Source: Salvia splendens
Lineage: Eukaryota > Streptophyta > Magnoliopsida > Lamiales > Lamiaceae
Direction of reading: 5' to 3'
Assembly (NCBI RefSeq): GCF_004379255.2
Contig: NC_056040.1
Coordinates: 34,645,779-34,709,778 of the forward strand
DNA: 64,000 bases
This document shows positions 54,601 to 64,000 of the stretch, piece after piece; position 1 is the stretch's first letter; each line of letters begins with the position of its first letter. A program made the translations under genes and the position numbers. The notes under the pieces are model-generated. The model was not told the DNA's origin. It was given only the letters and a program-made list of their open reading frames with translations, and did not search any database.

Positions 54601-54880
54601 GGATTATGTCTACATCCCACATGATCATAACGCTGAGATTGTTCGCTACAACCTTAAGTTCGCCCAGAGTGATTTCTAAGTTCGAGCATGTACGATATAT
54701 TTCAATCCGTCCTCCTACTGGGGAAACTACTTCCATCATATGTTCAGATTCTTTCGTAGCGAGTTTCAGAGTAGTCACGCAATGAGCAGATATAAAAGAA
54801 TGCGAAGCACCAGTATCAAACAAAAGCATAACGGGTGTGTCGAAGAGCTTACCCATGCATGCCTGATTTCCCAGGTCCAC
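51675..54880 (-). pseudogene. pol: Chromovirus A pol (protease, RT, RNase H, integrase, chromodomain)
   Basis: Order on the minus strand: protease LLFDTGASHSFISAHC (near 54810) and IILGMDWLAENHATIL; RT start [13 protein letters not shown] (near 54150); an internal deletion of about 75-80 codons up to [16 protein letters not shown] and [12 protein letters not shown] (54097-53879); [20 protein letters not shown]; RNase [16 protein letters not shown] and [12 protein letters not shown]; integrase zinc finger HPGSTRMYLDLKKKFWW..CLACQQVK, then AMDFVTGLPKSQRGNTAIW, ITSDRDVKFTS and TDGQSERTIQTLED. A frameshifted chromodomain (KSIPSVKVLW) and stop at 51675 finish it. Many shifts and stops make it dead. 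The chromodomain and RT style fit the Tekay/Del group. Confidence 0.85.
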
Positions 54881-54973
54881 CTCTGGCCGCTTCTGCCTTG
54901 TTGCATAAGCTTGAGCCTGTGTTGGGAGTCTCGACCTCTGCTGCTGATTTCTTGGTGACCGCTGTGAGCTTGC

Positions 54974-55966
54974 TCAAGGTTGAATATTCATCGCGCGCAG
55001 TTGTGGGCGCTGAGCTGACGGGTGAGGTTTTGCTCCCATCCCTGGAGTCTTGGTCGGGTAGTGCTTACCAAAGTGTCCAGCCCTTCCGCAGTTAAAGCAT
55101 GTATCACTCCCTACCTTGCAGATGCCGCCATGCAGCCTGCTGCATCTAGGACACGGACTGGATTTTGACACATTCCCCTTGAAAGATCCAGGGGTAGCTT
55201 GGTATCCGCCATTCTGTGGCCTGCATGGTCCATGCGCTCCCTTCTTATGATCAGGCTGAGCTCTTGGTCCCTCCCATCTCCTCTTGTCCCTGAGTGTCTG
55301 GGACTGAGCTGAGGGTGGAGTAGAGTTTACAGCTGGGGCTGTCTTTTCTCCTAGCATGGCTGCCTCGATGTCCAGTGCTCGTCCTAGAGTTTCAGTGTAG
55401 GACAGTCCTCCGTGGCTAGCCAGCGTAATACGTATCTCGTGTCTCAGACCTGTACAGAACTTCTCAGCCATCTTTGCGTCGGTGTCTACCTGATCTGGGG
55501 TGTACTGGGCCATCTCACAGAACATTCTGTGGTAGTCTGTCACTGACATTCGTCCTTGCTTCAGATGGTAGAACTCAACCTCCTTTTTCTTCCTGTAGCT
55601 CTTGGGAATATACTTCTCATAGACTTCCGTTTTAAATTCCTCCCAAGTCATTTCTCCTAGTCGCATCGGAGATATAGTCTTTTTCCTTGCTTCCCACCAG
55701 AAGTCTGCAGGTCCAGTCAGCTGAAATGTCACACAGGACAGTCGCTCTTGGTCTGTGCAATGCAGGAAGTCAAAAATGCGCTCCAGTGTGTGGATCCATG
55801 TTTCTGCCACCGTTGGGTCTCCTAACCCGTTAAACGTTGGTGGGTTCTGTCTTAGAAACATTTCCTCGACCCGACGGTCCTGCGGTTAGGGTGGTGGTGG
55901 GGGTGGTGACGGAGGTGGAACTGGTGATGGAGGTTGTGTCACCTCATTCCACTCCTCTTGCACTTC
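54974..55966 (-). pseudogene. gag: Chromovirus A gag, 5' end cut by LTR-B
   Basis: 295 codons are open from 55861 (MFLRQNPPTFNGLGDPTVAE). Domains are Retrotrans_gag (DFWWEARKKTISPMR, MTWEEFKTEVYEKYIP, MSVTDYHRMFCEMAQY) and a CCHC knuckle (CFNCGRAGHFGKHYP, histidine position changed relative to C..C..H..C). Upstream the frame continues through a proline stretch, PPSPVPPPSPPPPPP, and an in-frame stop to 55966, where the family-B LTR starts. The true N-terminus and 5' LTR of A are therefore missing here. Confidence 0.8.
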
Positions 55967-57254
55967 TGTCACGACCGCCCATACTAGGGGTACCACAAAC
56001 ACGGCGATCGTGACCGACATGCATGGATAACGTTTTTAAAAGAAAATCCTAATTAACTTAAAGGAAGAAAGACATTTTAGTTTAAAGAAGTTTAAGGTTA
56101 AAATTTTACTATCACTTAGAAAAGGCTTATAATAAATACTTTTAAAAGAAAAAAACGGAGAAAATAACTTAAAGAAAACCAATTAACTTCTAAAGTAGAA
56201 CATTTAATTTAATTCACGAGAACACCATTTTCAAAAGATAACGTAATTACTTGGTGAAAACCTAACACAACCATACATGTTCAACCACAGTACGAAAAGA
56301 TTAAAGTCTTGAGACATAGTTTAAAATATAGCAGCGGAAAATAAGGTTTAAAGAGAGTCAAGGATCACGCCTATGTATGAAGACACAACGCGTCCTAAGG
56401 CTAGCTCAACATCCTTCGCAACATCCTGCTCAACCTGCAAAATTTTAAAAGAAATTGCAGGGCTGAGTATTTGTTGTACTCAATGGGCTCATGCCGAAAA
56501 CATTTTATATAGTTATGTCATCCATACCAGTGATCTCGAGTTTTTATATGAGATTAAGAAATTACCATGAGAACACAAAAACATTTCATAGACTGGCCAG
56601 TCAAATAATCTCCCCACTTTCTCAACAATCCATCAATCACAATCATCATTCCATGTGCGACGAAAGTGTGGCCACACTATTCGCCCACGAGACCGGCCGA
56701 CTAGCAAGGACGGCTCACGATCCCACCAGTGTACACAGCCTGATCGGGTTCGCGGCCCTACTCAGACCCGAATTCGTTTCACAACATAGCCATATAGCCT
56801 AACTGAGTAAACTCAGACGAACTAGGCATCAGGCACACAATCTCAATCAAAACAAACCATGGTATGACATAACAAGTTAAACCACCCTTATAACGCCACA
56901 TAGTATTTTCGGAAAAATAAAGAGATTTGAAAAGAAAGCCCACCTCGTTCGCTTAACAATTCACAATCCAACTTATGGCAACTCTCATTCCTCGAGTTCA
57001 CGAATACACAATCACCCTTGTCAACGACAACACAAGTCAGCCTTCCACAAAAATCATACTACTATGCATGTCCTATCGTTTCTCTCTCATCGTTTTTCTC
57101 AATTAACCCAACCCAAAGTTCGTCACAAAGACGGAAAAACAAACCGTAATATATTTCAACGTATCACCCGTGATCACATCATTAGGCACGTTCCTTGGAC
57201 ATACATACATCATATAATACTTTTAAACTTGAAAATAAGTGTCATTTTATCAAG

Positions 57255-57800
57255 GCAGAAAACTGGCAGAACAGCGCGACCGTTTTGTAAAAATCACCAT
57301 AAATTCACCCGACCTCAAAAGATGCTAAATTTTGGTCACAATACAGAGGACACATTCAAGTGCATCCATGAAAATTTTCACACTGAAATCACGTCATTTA
57401 GTCAGTCATATCATATATTGAACTCTCTGGTCGGAACATACAATTTCTGACAGTATTGCGCAGTTCATTTGAAAAATTCACCATAAATTCATACAATGCC
57501 CAAAAAGGCTGATAATTTAACACAACACAGAAGACACTTCAATTTTTCATATAGTTCAAGAATCACATCGATCGGAGGTTATTTGGTCAGTCAAACAGAA
57601 AACGAATCATTCATGGCGAGAACTCACGTTTCTGGCAGATTTGCGCAGTCAACTTCAAAAATTTATTAAAAATTCATTTTTAGATAAAACGGCCTGAAAT
57701 TCACACGAGACACAGAAAACACCTTGATGTTTACTCAGTAAAAGTTTCGTAGCAAAATTCGTTCGTTTGATGGATCGAATACAGATCATAAGTCACTGGT
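57255..57800 (-). repeat. Three degenerate 185-bp tandem repeats inside LTR-B
   Basis: 'ctggcagaacagcgcgacc' (57259), 'ctgacagtattgcgcagttc' (57448) and 'ctggcagatttgcgcagtca' (57632) each start a unit that continues with 'attcaccataaattca'-like sequence and 'acacagaa-aca' (57340, 57523, 57711). Spacings are 189 and 184 bases. The units have drifted and carry no open frame. Confidence 0.7.
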
Positions 57801-58311
57801 CGTGCATCACAGATTTCTGGTTCAAATTCGAAAATAGGGTTTTTAAAACTTCCACAACACAACCACCGATTTTCCATGCTCGAAAACACCAAATCATGCT
57901 TACACGTTCCTCATACACAATTTGCATACAACTCATATTATTCACCAATTAATTCAAATTCAACTTCACATGAATTCAATAAAAAAAACACATAACTATC
58001 AAAGTTCTTATGAAATCACACTTTCCCACCGATTAAATTTTCGATCTATCAATCCTACACCCTCTATATACATGTAGGATTCAAGAATGAAGTTTCAATG
58101 AAGAAGATGAGAAGAAAGACTTAGTTATACCTTGTTGAATCAAGAAAACAAACGGTAAAAACAAACGTTGACACGATTCACCGGAAATTTTTGAAAAATC
58201 CACTCCAATTGAAGCAAGAACAATGGTGGAGGAAGTTTTTGGAGAGGATGTGGAGAGGGGGAGGAGAGGCACGAAATTTTACGAGGGAGGTGGGGGCTAG
58301 GGTTTAGTTTA

Positions 58312-58330
58312 GGTGATTATATAGTCCTAG
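58312..58330 (-). promoter_or_regulatory. TATA-like box of LTR-B
   Basis: On the minus strand this reads GGACTATATAATCACC. If it is the true promoter, the transcribed part of the LTR downstream would be about 2.3 kb, unusually long. It is inferred from sequence only. Confidence 0.45.
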
Positions 58331-59054
58331 GTTTAATCCTATTAATTAATTAATTATGGAGGAATAAAATAGAGGCCAATAAAATAAAATCCCCCAATTA
58401 AAAGGAAGACAAGTATTTCGAAAATTATGGATAGAAATTCAATAAGGAAATTATTTAGTATTTACTTGGAGATAAATAGATTCACAATTTAGGAAATAAA
58501 ACGATGTATATTCCATAAACAAGGGAACAAAATAAATTAAATATCCAAGTAGGAAATAAAAGGAGGGGGCGAAAATTAGTAGGGTGCACAAGGAAATTAT
58601 TTAAATCCTCAATTAAATAATAATAGGGTTTAAATTTGGTAATTTCTTTATAGGAAAATACTCCCATAAAATAGGTAACAATTAAATAAATTTCCACAAG
58701 GAAATTATTCAACTCTTAATTTAATTGGGGTGAGGGAATAAAATGTGGCAAGATTTAATTAGATTTAATTTGGATAAATATCCCAAAACAATTTATAAAA
58801 TCCAAGAAAGAGAATATAGTTTCCAATAATTGGAGGGGGCCGAAAATAGCCACTTTATTTGGCTAGAACAAAATGCATGATTTACTTAATTAATCACCCA
58901 CATTGAATAATATAAATAACACTTTATTCCAAATCACTCATGACAATTTATTCCACATAGTCAACTCAATCAAGTAGGAACAATTAAATTTCATAAATGA
59001 AATTTCCAATCGACATAATAAAATAAAAGTAATTTTTTTTTTTGGGATGTTACA

Positions 59055-59068
59055 TCCTTCCCCTCTTA
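59055..59068 (-). promoter_or_regulatory. Chromovirus B polypurine tract
   Basis: On the minus strand this reads AAGAGGGGAAGGA, directly before the LTR start TGTAACATCC. Confidence 0.8.
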
Positions 59069-59099
59069 CCAGAAATTTCGTCCCGAAATTTTGACCGTC

Positions 59100-60527
59100 T
59101 CACATAAACAACTCGGGGTATTTTTCTTTCATACTTTCTTCTAACTCCCACGTGGCTTCCTCGGAACCATGGTGTTTCCACCATACTTTCACGGATGCTA
59201 TTGACTTGTTTTGCAACTATTGCACCTTCCGATCTAAGATTGCCTCTAGCCTTTCCTCGTAGTTCATGTCGGGGGTAAGGATCACCTCCTCTTGATGAAT
59301 CACATGGTTGGGGTTGAACACGTACTTGCGCAACTGCGACATATGGAACACGTTGTGCACATTCCCAAAACTGGGAGGTAACGCCAAACGGTACGCTACA
59401 GGACATACTTCATCGATAATCTCGTACGGCTCTACAAAACGCGGTTTCAGCTTGCCCTTCACTCCAAGTCTCACAACTCCTCTCGTCGGGGATACTTTCA
59501 GGAACACTTTGTCACCAACGTCGAATTTGATTTCCGTTCGACGCACGTCAGCATACGACTTCTGCCTATCTTGGGCTTCCTTGATCCTTGCGCGGATATG
59601 ATGCACAATTTCGGTCATCTCCTTTATAGCGTCGGGTCCTAACATCTTCCTCTCGCTAACTTCATCCCAATAAAGTGGGGATTGACACTTCCTGCCATAC
59701 AAGACTTCATATGGAGCCATATCGATCGTCGCTTGATAGCTATTGTTGTAGACGAAATCAACCAACGGTAGAACAGTTTCCCAACTTTCCCCTCGATCTA
59801 AGACAACGGTTGGCAACATATCCTCAAGCGTTTGAATCGTCCTCTCTGACTGCCCGTCCGATTGCGGGTGATAAGCAGTGCTGAAGTTTAGTTGTGTGCC
59901 TAATTCTCGTTGCAAACTCATCCAAAACTTTGATGTGAACTTCGTATCGTGGTCGGACACATTGGTCTTTGGCACTCCATGCAAACGTACAATCTCGCTC
60001 ACGTAGAGCTTAGCTAACTTGTCCGCGCCATAAGTAATCTTCATCGGTAAGAAGTGCGCGCTTTTAGTATGTCGATCAATGATTACCCAAATCGCGGTGT
60101 TGCCCTTCTGTGACTTTGGCAAACCCGTCACGAAATCCATAGCTAGATGCTCCCACTTCCATTCGGGAATCTCAAGAGGTTGTAACTTCCCATATGGCCG
60201 TTGGTGTAAGGCCTTCACCTGTTGGCATACTAGACATCGTTCCACATATGACGCTACGTCCCCTTTCATTCCATTCCACCAAAACCGTTGTTTCAAATCC
60301 CAATACATCTTCGTGCTTCCGGGGTGTGCGGTGTAAGGCGTGTCGTGCGCTTCACTCAAAATCTCCTCCTTTAGCGCCTCATCGCTCGGCACACACAAAC
60401 GTCCATCGAACGTCAAAGCATTATCCGCCTCCTCGCGGTAATGATCAAGCTTTTCGGCTCTCACCTGTGCACGTAACTCCTCCAACTTTCCATCACGTCG
60501 TTGGGCTTCTATGAGCTTGGTTCTCAA
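59100..60527 (-). pseudogene. pol: Chromovirus B integrase with chromodomain
   Basis: One open frame at 59217-60527. A zinc finger (HPGSTKMYWDLKQRFWW...CLVCQQVKALHQRPYG) is followed by the DDE core: AMDFVTGLPKSQKGNTAIW, NVSDHDTKFTSKFW and PQSDGQSERTIQTLED. The SH3-like region is IKFDVGDKVFLKVSPTRG..LKPRFVEPYEI. A single TAG after LDRKVQ (59217-59219) precedes LQNKSIASVKVWWKHHGSEE and WELEESMKEKYPELF, the chromodomain that targets chromoviruses to heterochromatin. Without that stop the frame would reach 59100. A frameshift at about 60527 separates it from RNase H. Confidence 0.88.
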
Positions 60528-61798
60528 TCTGGCTCAATCACTAGCGTCGCTAATCTTGCTTCTACCGTCTCGGGAGCTTTCACTATTTCCAATCTCATCT
60601 TGTCAAACTCGTGAATCAACACTTCCTCTTGCGTTAGGAAGTAAGCCAATTGTGGTTGGTTTTTCCTACTCAAAGCATCGGCGACCACATTCGCCTTGCC
60701 CGGATGATAATTAATACCACAATCATAATCCTTCACGATCTCTAACCAACGTCGCTGTCGCACGTTTAGTTCTTTTTGCTCGAAGAAGTACTTGAGACTC
60801 TTGTGATCGGTGTAGATTTCACATCTCACTCCATAGAGATGATGTCTCCAAATTTTCAGTGCGTGCACCACTGCTGCTAACTCCAAATCATGCGTCGGAA
60901 AATTCAACTCATTCGGTCTCAACTGTCGGGAAGCATATGCTATCACCTTCCCATCTTGCATCAACACGCATCCTAGTCCTACTTTCGACTCGTCCGTATA
61001 GACGGTGAAGTCCTTGTCGGGTTCTGGTACCGCTAGGACTGGGGCTGTAGTCAATTTCTCCTTCAACAGTTGGAAACTCGCCTCACACGCTGGCGTCCAA
61101 ACCACCTTGATTCCCTTCTTTAGTAGTTGCGTCATCGGTCTCGCAATCTTAGAGAATCCTTCGATGAAGCGTCGATAATATCCCGCCAATCCCCAGAAAC
61201 TGCGGATTTCACTTGGCGTTTTCGGCGACTTCCAATTCTGTACGGCCTCGACCTTTGCTGGGTCTACTTGAATTCCATTTGCCGTCATAATATGACCCAG
61301 AAAATTCACTCGAGTCAACCAAAACTCACACTTACTAAACTTGGCATAAAGCTTCTCATTTCGCAACGTTTCCAACACTGTTTGTAGATGCCATCCATGC
61401 TCCTCCTTGTTCTTCGAGTATACTAAAACATCGTCGATGAAGACTAACATGAACTTGTCGAGATACTCATGGAAAACTCGGTTCATCAAGTCCATGAAGA
61501 CAGCCGGGGCGTTGGTCAGCCCAAATGGCATCACGACGAATTCATAATGGCCATAACGAGTGCGGAAAGCAGTCTTAGGCACATCCTCTCGTCGGACCTT
61601 TAGTTGATGATACCCTGATCTCAAATCCATTTTCGAGAATACGCCCGCTCCTCGAAGTTGGTCAAATAAGTCATCAATCCTTGGCAGTGGATACTTATTC
61701 TTCAAGGTCATCTTGTTGAGCTCACGATAGTCGATGCAGATCCTCATCGTCCCATCCTTCTTCTTAACGAACAAAACTGGCGCTCCCCACGGTGACAC
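60524..61798 (-). CDS. pol: Chromovirus B reverse transcriptase-RNase H, open frame
   Basis: 424 codons without a stop. [79 protein letters not shown] and [17 protein letters not shown] with both catalytic aspartates. RNase [58 protein letters not shown] and [12 protein letters not shown]. The upstream codon next to the start is a stop (GFI-stop-PSVSPWG), so in the parent polyprotein the frame was longer. The RT region looks largely intact, unlike element A. Confidence 0.85.
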   Translation of the reverse strand: MSPWGAPVLFVKKKDGTMRICIDYRELNKMTLKNKYPLPRIDDLFDQLRGAGVFSKMDLRSGYHQLKVRREDVPKTAFRTRYGHYEFVVMPFGLTNAPAVFMDLMNRVFHEYLDKFMLVFIDDVLVYSKNKEEHGWHLQTVLETLRNEKLYAKFSKCEFWLTRVNFLGHIMTANGIQVDPAKVEAVQNWKSPKTPSEIRSFWGLAGYYRRFIEGFSKIARPMTQLLKKGIKVVWTPACEASFQLLKEKLTTAPVLAVPEPDKDFTVYTDESKVGLGCVLMQDGKVIAYASRQLRPNELNFPTHDLELAAVVHALKIWRHHLYGVRCEIYTDHKSLKYFFEQKELNVRQRRWLEIVKDYDCGINYHPGKANVVADALSRKNQPQLAYFLTQEEVLIHEFDKMRLEIVKAPETVEARLATLVIEPD

Positions 61799-62290
61799 AC
61801 TGGGTCAAATGAAACCCAAGTCTAACATTTCTTGCAACTGTATCTTCAACTCGGCCAATTCCTTAGGGCCATTCGGTATAGCGCCTTCGATACTGGCGTA
61901 GACCCTGGTTCCAAAACAATAGTGAACTATAATTGTCTGTTGGATGGCGGTCCAGATAAAGCTTCGGGACACACAACGGGAAAATCTTGTACTACTGCCA
62001 CGTCTTCCACTCTCAAATCCTTCTTTTCCTCTCCGTTCAAGTACACAAGATACGTTGGACGCCCTTTTCTTACCATCGTGGTTGCTTGCAATGCAGAGAT
62101 TATAGAGGTTCGTCGGTTCATGGAGATCCCATATAAGATGGTCGGCTCTTTGCCCGGGGCTTGAAAAGAAATGTGTCTCCCTTTACAGTGAATAGTCGTG
62201 TGGTTCTCGGCAAGCCAATACATTCCCAAAATTATATCAACGCTCTCCAAGGCATGACGTGTAAAAGTCGAGCTACTACTCTTAACTCTC
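61799..62290 (-). pseudogene. pol: Chromovirus B protease and linker, truncated
   Basis: The frame at 61927 to about 62250 includes VDIILGMYWLAENHTTIHC, matching the protease tail in A (VDIILGMDWLAENHATILC), then SALQATTMVRKGRPTYLVYL, equivalent to A's SILQASKLIEKGCPAYLVYL. The upstream DTG active site is lacking: similarity ends near 62255-62290, where the sequence changes to unrelated DNA. No gag, PBS or 5' LTR of B follows, so B is cut here. Confidence 0.8.
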
Positions 62291-64000
62291 CTAACATAAA
62301 CTTTAGTCAAACAGTCTTAACTTGGATATGAACCGATTTTGAAATATAACAATTGGTTATGATCATCCCCACGGAGCTTGAAAGAACATAAGATAGGTCA
62401 TCAATATGGGATGAAATCAAATAAATGTCAATTCTCATAGTAGGCTACCAAAAGATAATTCAGTTGTTCGACCAAATTTGAAAGGTCCACACATCAATGG
62501 ATAATGACTTAAAGGGTTGAGGAAAAGAAATGATCAGTTGCATGAGGTACTGATCATGGTTCAAGGAAAATCATAATATGGACTGATAAAATCACATCAA
62601 TGGGTTCATAAGTTTGTGAAAGGCAATCAAAGTCAAATGGGCTATTGAAAATAAAAATCAAGTGGATTAAGTTTGTTAAGGCAAGGAACAGAATGTAGGC
62701 CTTAAATTTGTTTTGTAGAAAGAAAGGTCCTATTATGGAAAGGGTACATATAGTGGAACTAAACCAAAGAATTTCACTCTGTAAGAAAGAACTTGACACA
62801 GACATGGTGACCAAATGAAAAGTTGAACAAAAGTTCCAAGAGAATTATCCCACAGAAAACATGTCTGCGAAACGTGATTGTATTGAAGGACATAACTGCA
62901 AGCAGTCTTAGGAATGAAGTTCAATAGCAAAGGCTCACAAAGTCAAAATATTGTTCGTATAAATAATAAGTCAAAGAAGACTACAATCAATCCAATTGTC
63001 CAAAGTTATGAAGGCAACACCACTTTCCAAGAATTGAAAGTGAGTTATGACTCAATGGAGGAAAAGAAATAATATGCATCACTTGCAAGGGGTGAATGAA
63101 ACAAGCTGTTAAATAGACAATGGCTCACGGCTATTTGAAAGGTCCTGAAAGATAACTTCTTATAATCCAAGTAAGAACTGTTGATTAGAATAGTTTGTTC
63201 CAGCTATTAGAGTCGCACCTCCTTGTTCATCTTTCGCAAGCCGAAACTAGTAACGTCGCTCTAAGAACTGTGGATTCCATGCTGAGATTCTTCATGTCAT
63301 TGCCGCTAATAATGATAGTCGGAATCCATATCTTCATAAAATCCTTTGCATATCATAATGACTATCCTCGTTGGACATTGTTATCATCCTCGTGCTCCTT
63401 ACAAGGGTATGAAGATCATCTCCCTCGTGCTTCCACTTACGCAAGATTAAACTATACTATTTTAAATCGCGAGTATGATCGCCCGTCGTTGCATGAAAAT
63501 ATCTCTTAGCATCGGTTCTTCTTGTCTCGCACCTTGACTTAAGCGTTTGCCTAAACTCATATTCTCGTACGTTTCATTGCTCGGAAAAGCAATTGTTAAG
63601 TTTTCAACTTAGAACTATGATTCGAGCGGTCAACTAGGCTTATATTTTAGGTACTCTAAGTTCACAACACAAATCATCATCTCATAGATCATCATCTACT
63701 TCAGTTTACGTCATTCATACCTCAAGATAAACACACCACATTTTCACATCCCATAGCAAAACACTTTCGAACTTCACATTATATTCAAAATTTTTGAAAC
63801 AAAATTTCTTTACACTTTCACACTTTCCAAATTTTTTTTTCCACATCTCAATTTTAAGAAGTTTTGACTCAAACTGAAACGTACTTTCGCATCAACTTTC
63901 ATCACTCTTATAAAACACTCCATAGAATGACGCATCATACTTCGCACCTCATAACATACATAACATCACACTTCCATGGCTCAATTTTTCAAATGAAAAG
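62291..64000. other. Unassigned terminal region
   Basis: I find no credible gene. The first part (62291-63180) is AT-rich without clear repeats. From about 63195 to 64000 there are stretches such as 'cttgtctcgcaccttgactt' and 'cctaaactcatattctcgta' that have the feel of an LTR or leader of another retroelement. I cannot name it or find a partner copy. The open frame at 63195-63509 has no recognisable domain. Confidence 0.4.

Larger units (their letters stand above)
55967..59054 (-). repeat. LTR-B, 3.1-kb LTR of chromovirus B
   Basis: On the minus strand it starts TGTAACATCCCAAAAAAAA (59054) and ends GGGCGGTCGTGACA (55967), with TG...CA ends. A purine tract lies outside the start and B pol follows it at higher coordinates, so it is the 3' LTR of B. 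It interrupts A gag. 1-1136 is a further copy. About 3.1 kb is long for an LTR. No second B LTR is in the window. Confidence 0.85.

Noticed and set aside
57064..57450. 128-codon + strand frame inside LTR-B
   Set aside because: Lies within the LTR, antisense to its transcription, with no domain.
63195..63509. 104-codon + strand frame in the terminal region
   Set aside because: No recognisable domain and no supporting context; reported only as unassigned DNA.

Overview
This window is eukaryotic, nuclear plant DNA, almost certainly from a eudicot. The evidence is AT-rich intergenic sequence, plant-type LTR retrotransposons, PIF/Harbinger and hAT elements, Stowaway MITEs and one intron-containing fragment of a plant MATE transporter gene. 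The repeat mix would suit Lamiales, but that is only an impression. No bacterial-style operon, rRNA or tRNA gene was found. Nearly all of the 64 kb is transposable elements nested inside one another. The only host-type gene is the truncated MATE (DETOXIFICATION-type) gene at 37330-38315.

Layout, left to right. Positions 1-1136 are the end of a chromovirus-type LTR (+) sitting in the gag gene of an Athila/Tat-like element (-; gag 1137-1943, PBS about 2024-2045, LTR 2051-3198). That element cut into a Copia RT fragment (+, 3199-3811), which abuts tail-to-tail a Tork/Angela-like Copia element C1 (-, 3801-7673). C1's leader runs to a PBS at 11493-11505 and an LTR at 11508-12975. The leader is interrupted by an hAT-like derivative, H1 (8868 to about 10690), that contains a palindrome of about 1 kb. 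From 12976 to 15349 is a scrambled, partly inverted cluster of the same LTR family, next to a LINE zinc-finger/RNase H fragment (15350-16198).

PIF/Harbinger elements that carry only the Myb/SANT-like ORF1, with no DDE transposase in the window, occur four times: P1 17398-19722, P2 20769-29905, P3 34964-36771 and P4 46732-48550. A fifth left end is at 48971. P1 is broken by an hAT-type MITE and P2 by a 7.2-kb LINE/L1. P3 has an intact 334-codon ORF1 and lies about 560 bp upstream of the MATE fragment. A young, near-complete Copia element C2 (30112-34817) has a matching CTACC target duplication and 98%-similar LTRs. A solo LTR (39020-40545), several Stowaway-like MITEs and a SINE (42693-42798) fill the stretch after the MATE gene.

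From 48971 the sequence is a five-level nest in which each element appears to interrupt the one before it: Harbinger end, hAT H2 (49060), Copia C3 (49665), chromovirus A (LTR about 50497-51629, pol and gag to 55966), chromovirus B (3.1-kb LTR 55967-59054, pol to about 62310). Most right-hand halves are outside the window. The last 1.7 kb (62311-64000) could not be assigned.

No cooperating host pathway is visible. The genes relate as layers of insertion history. The most notable biology is the family of TIR elements that mobilised a DNA-binding-type ORF1 alone.
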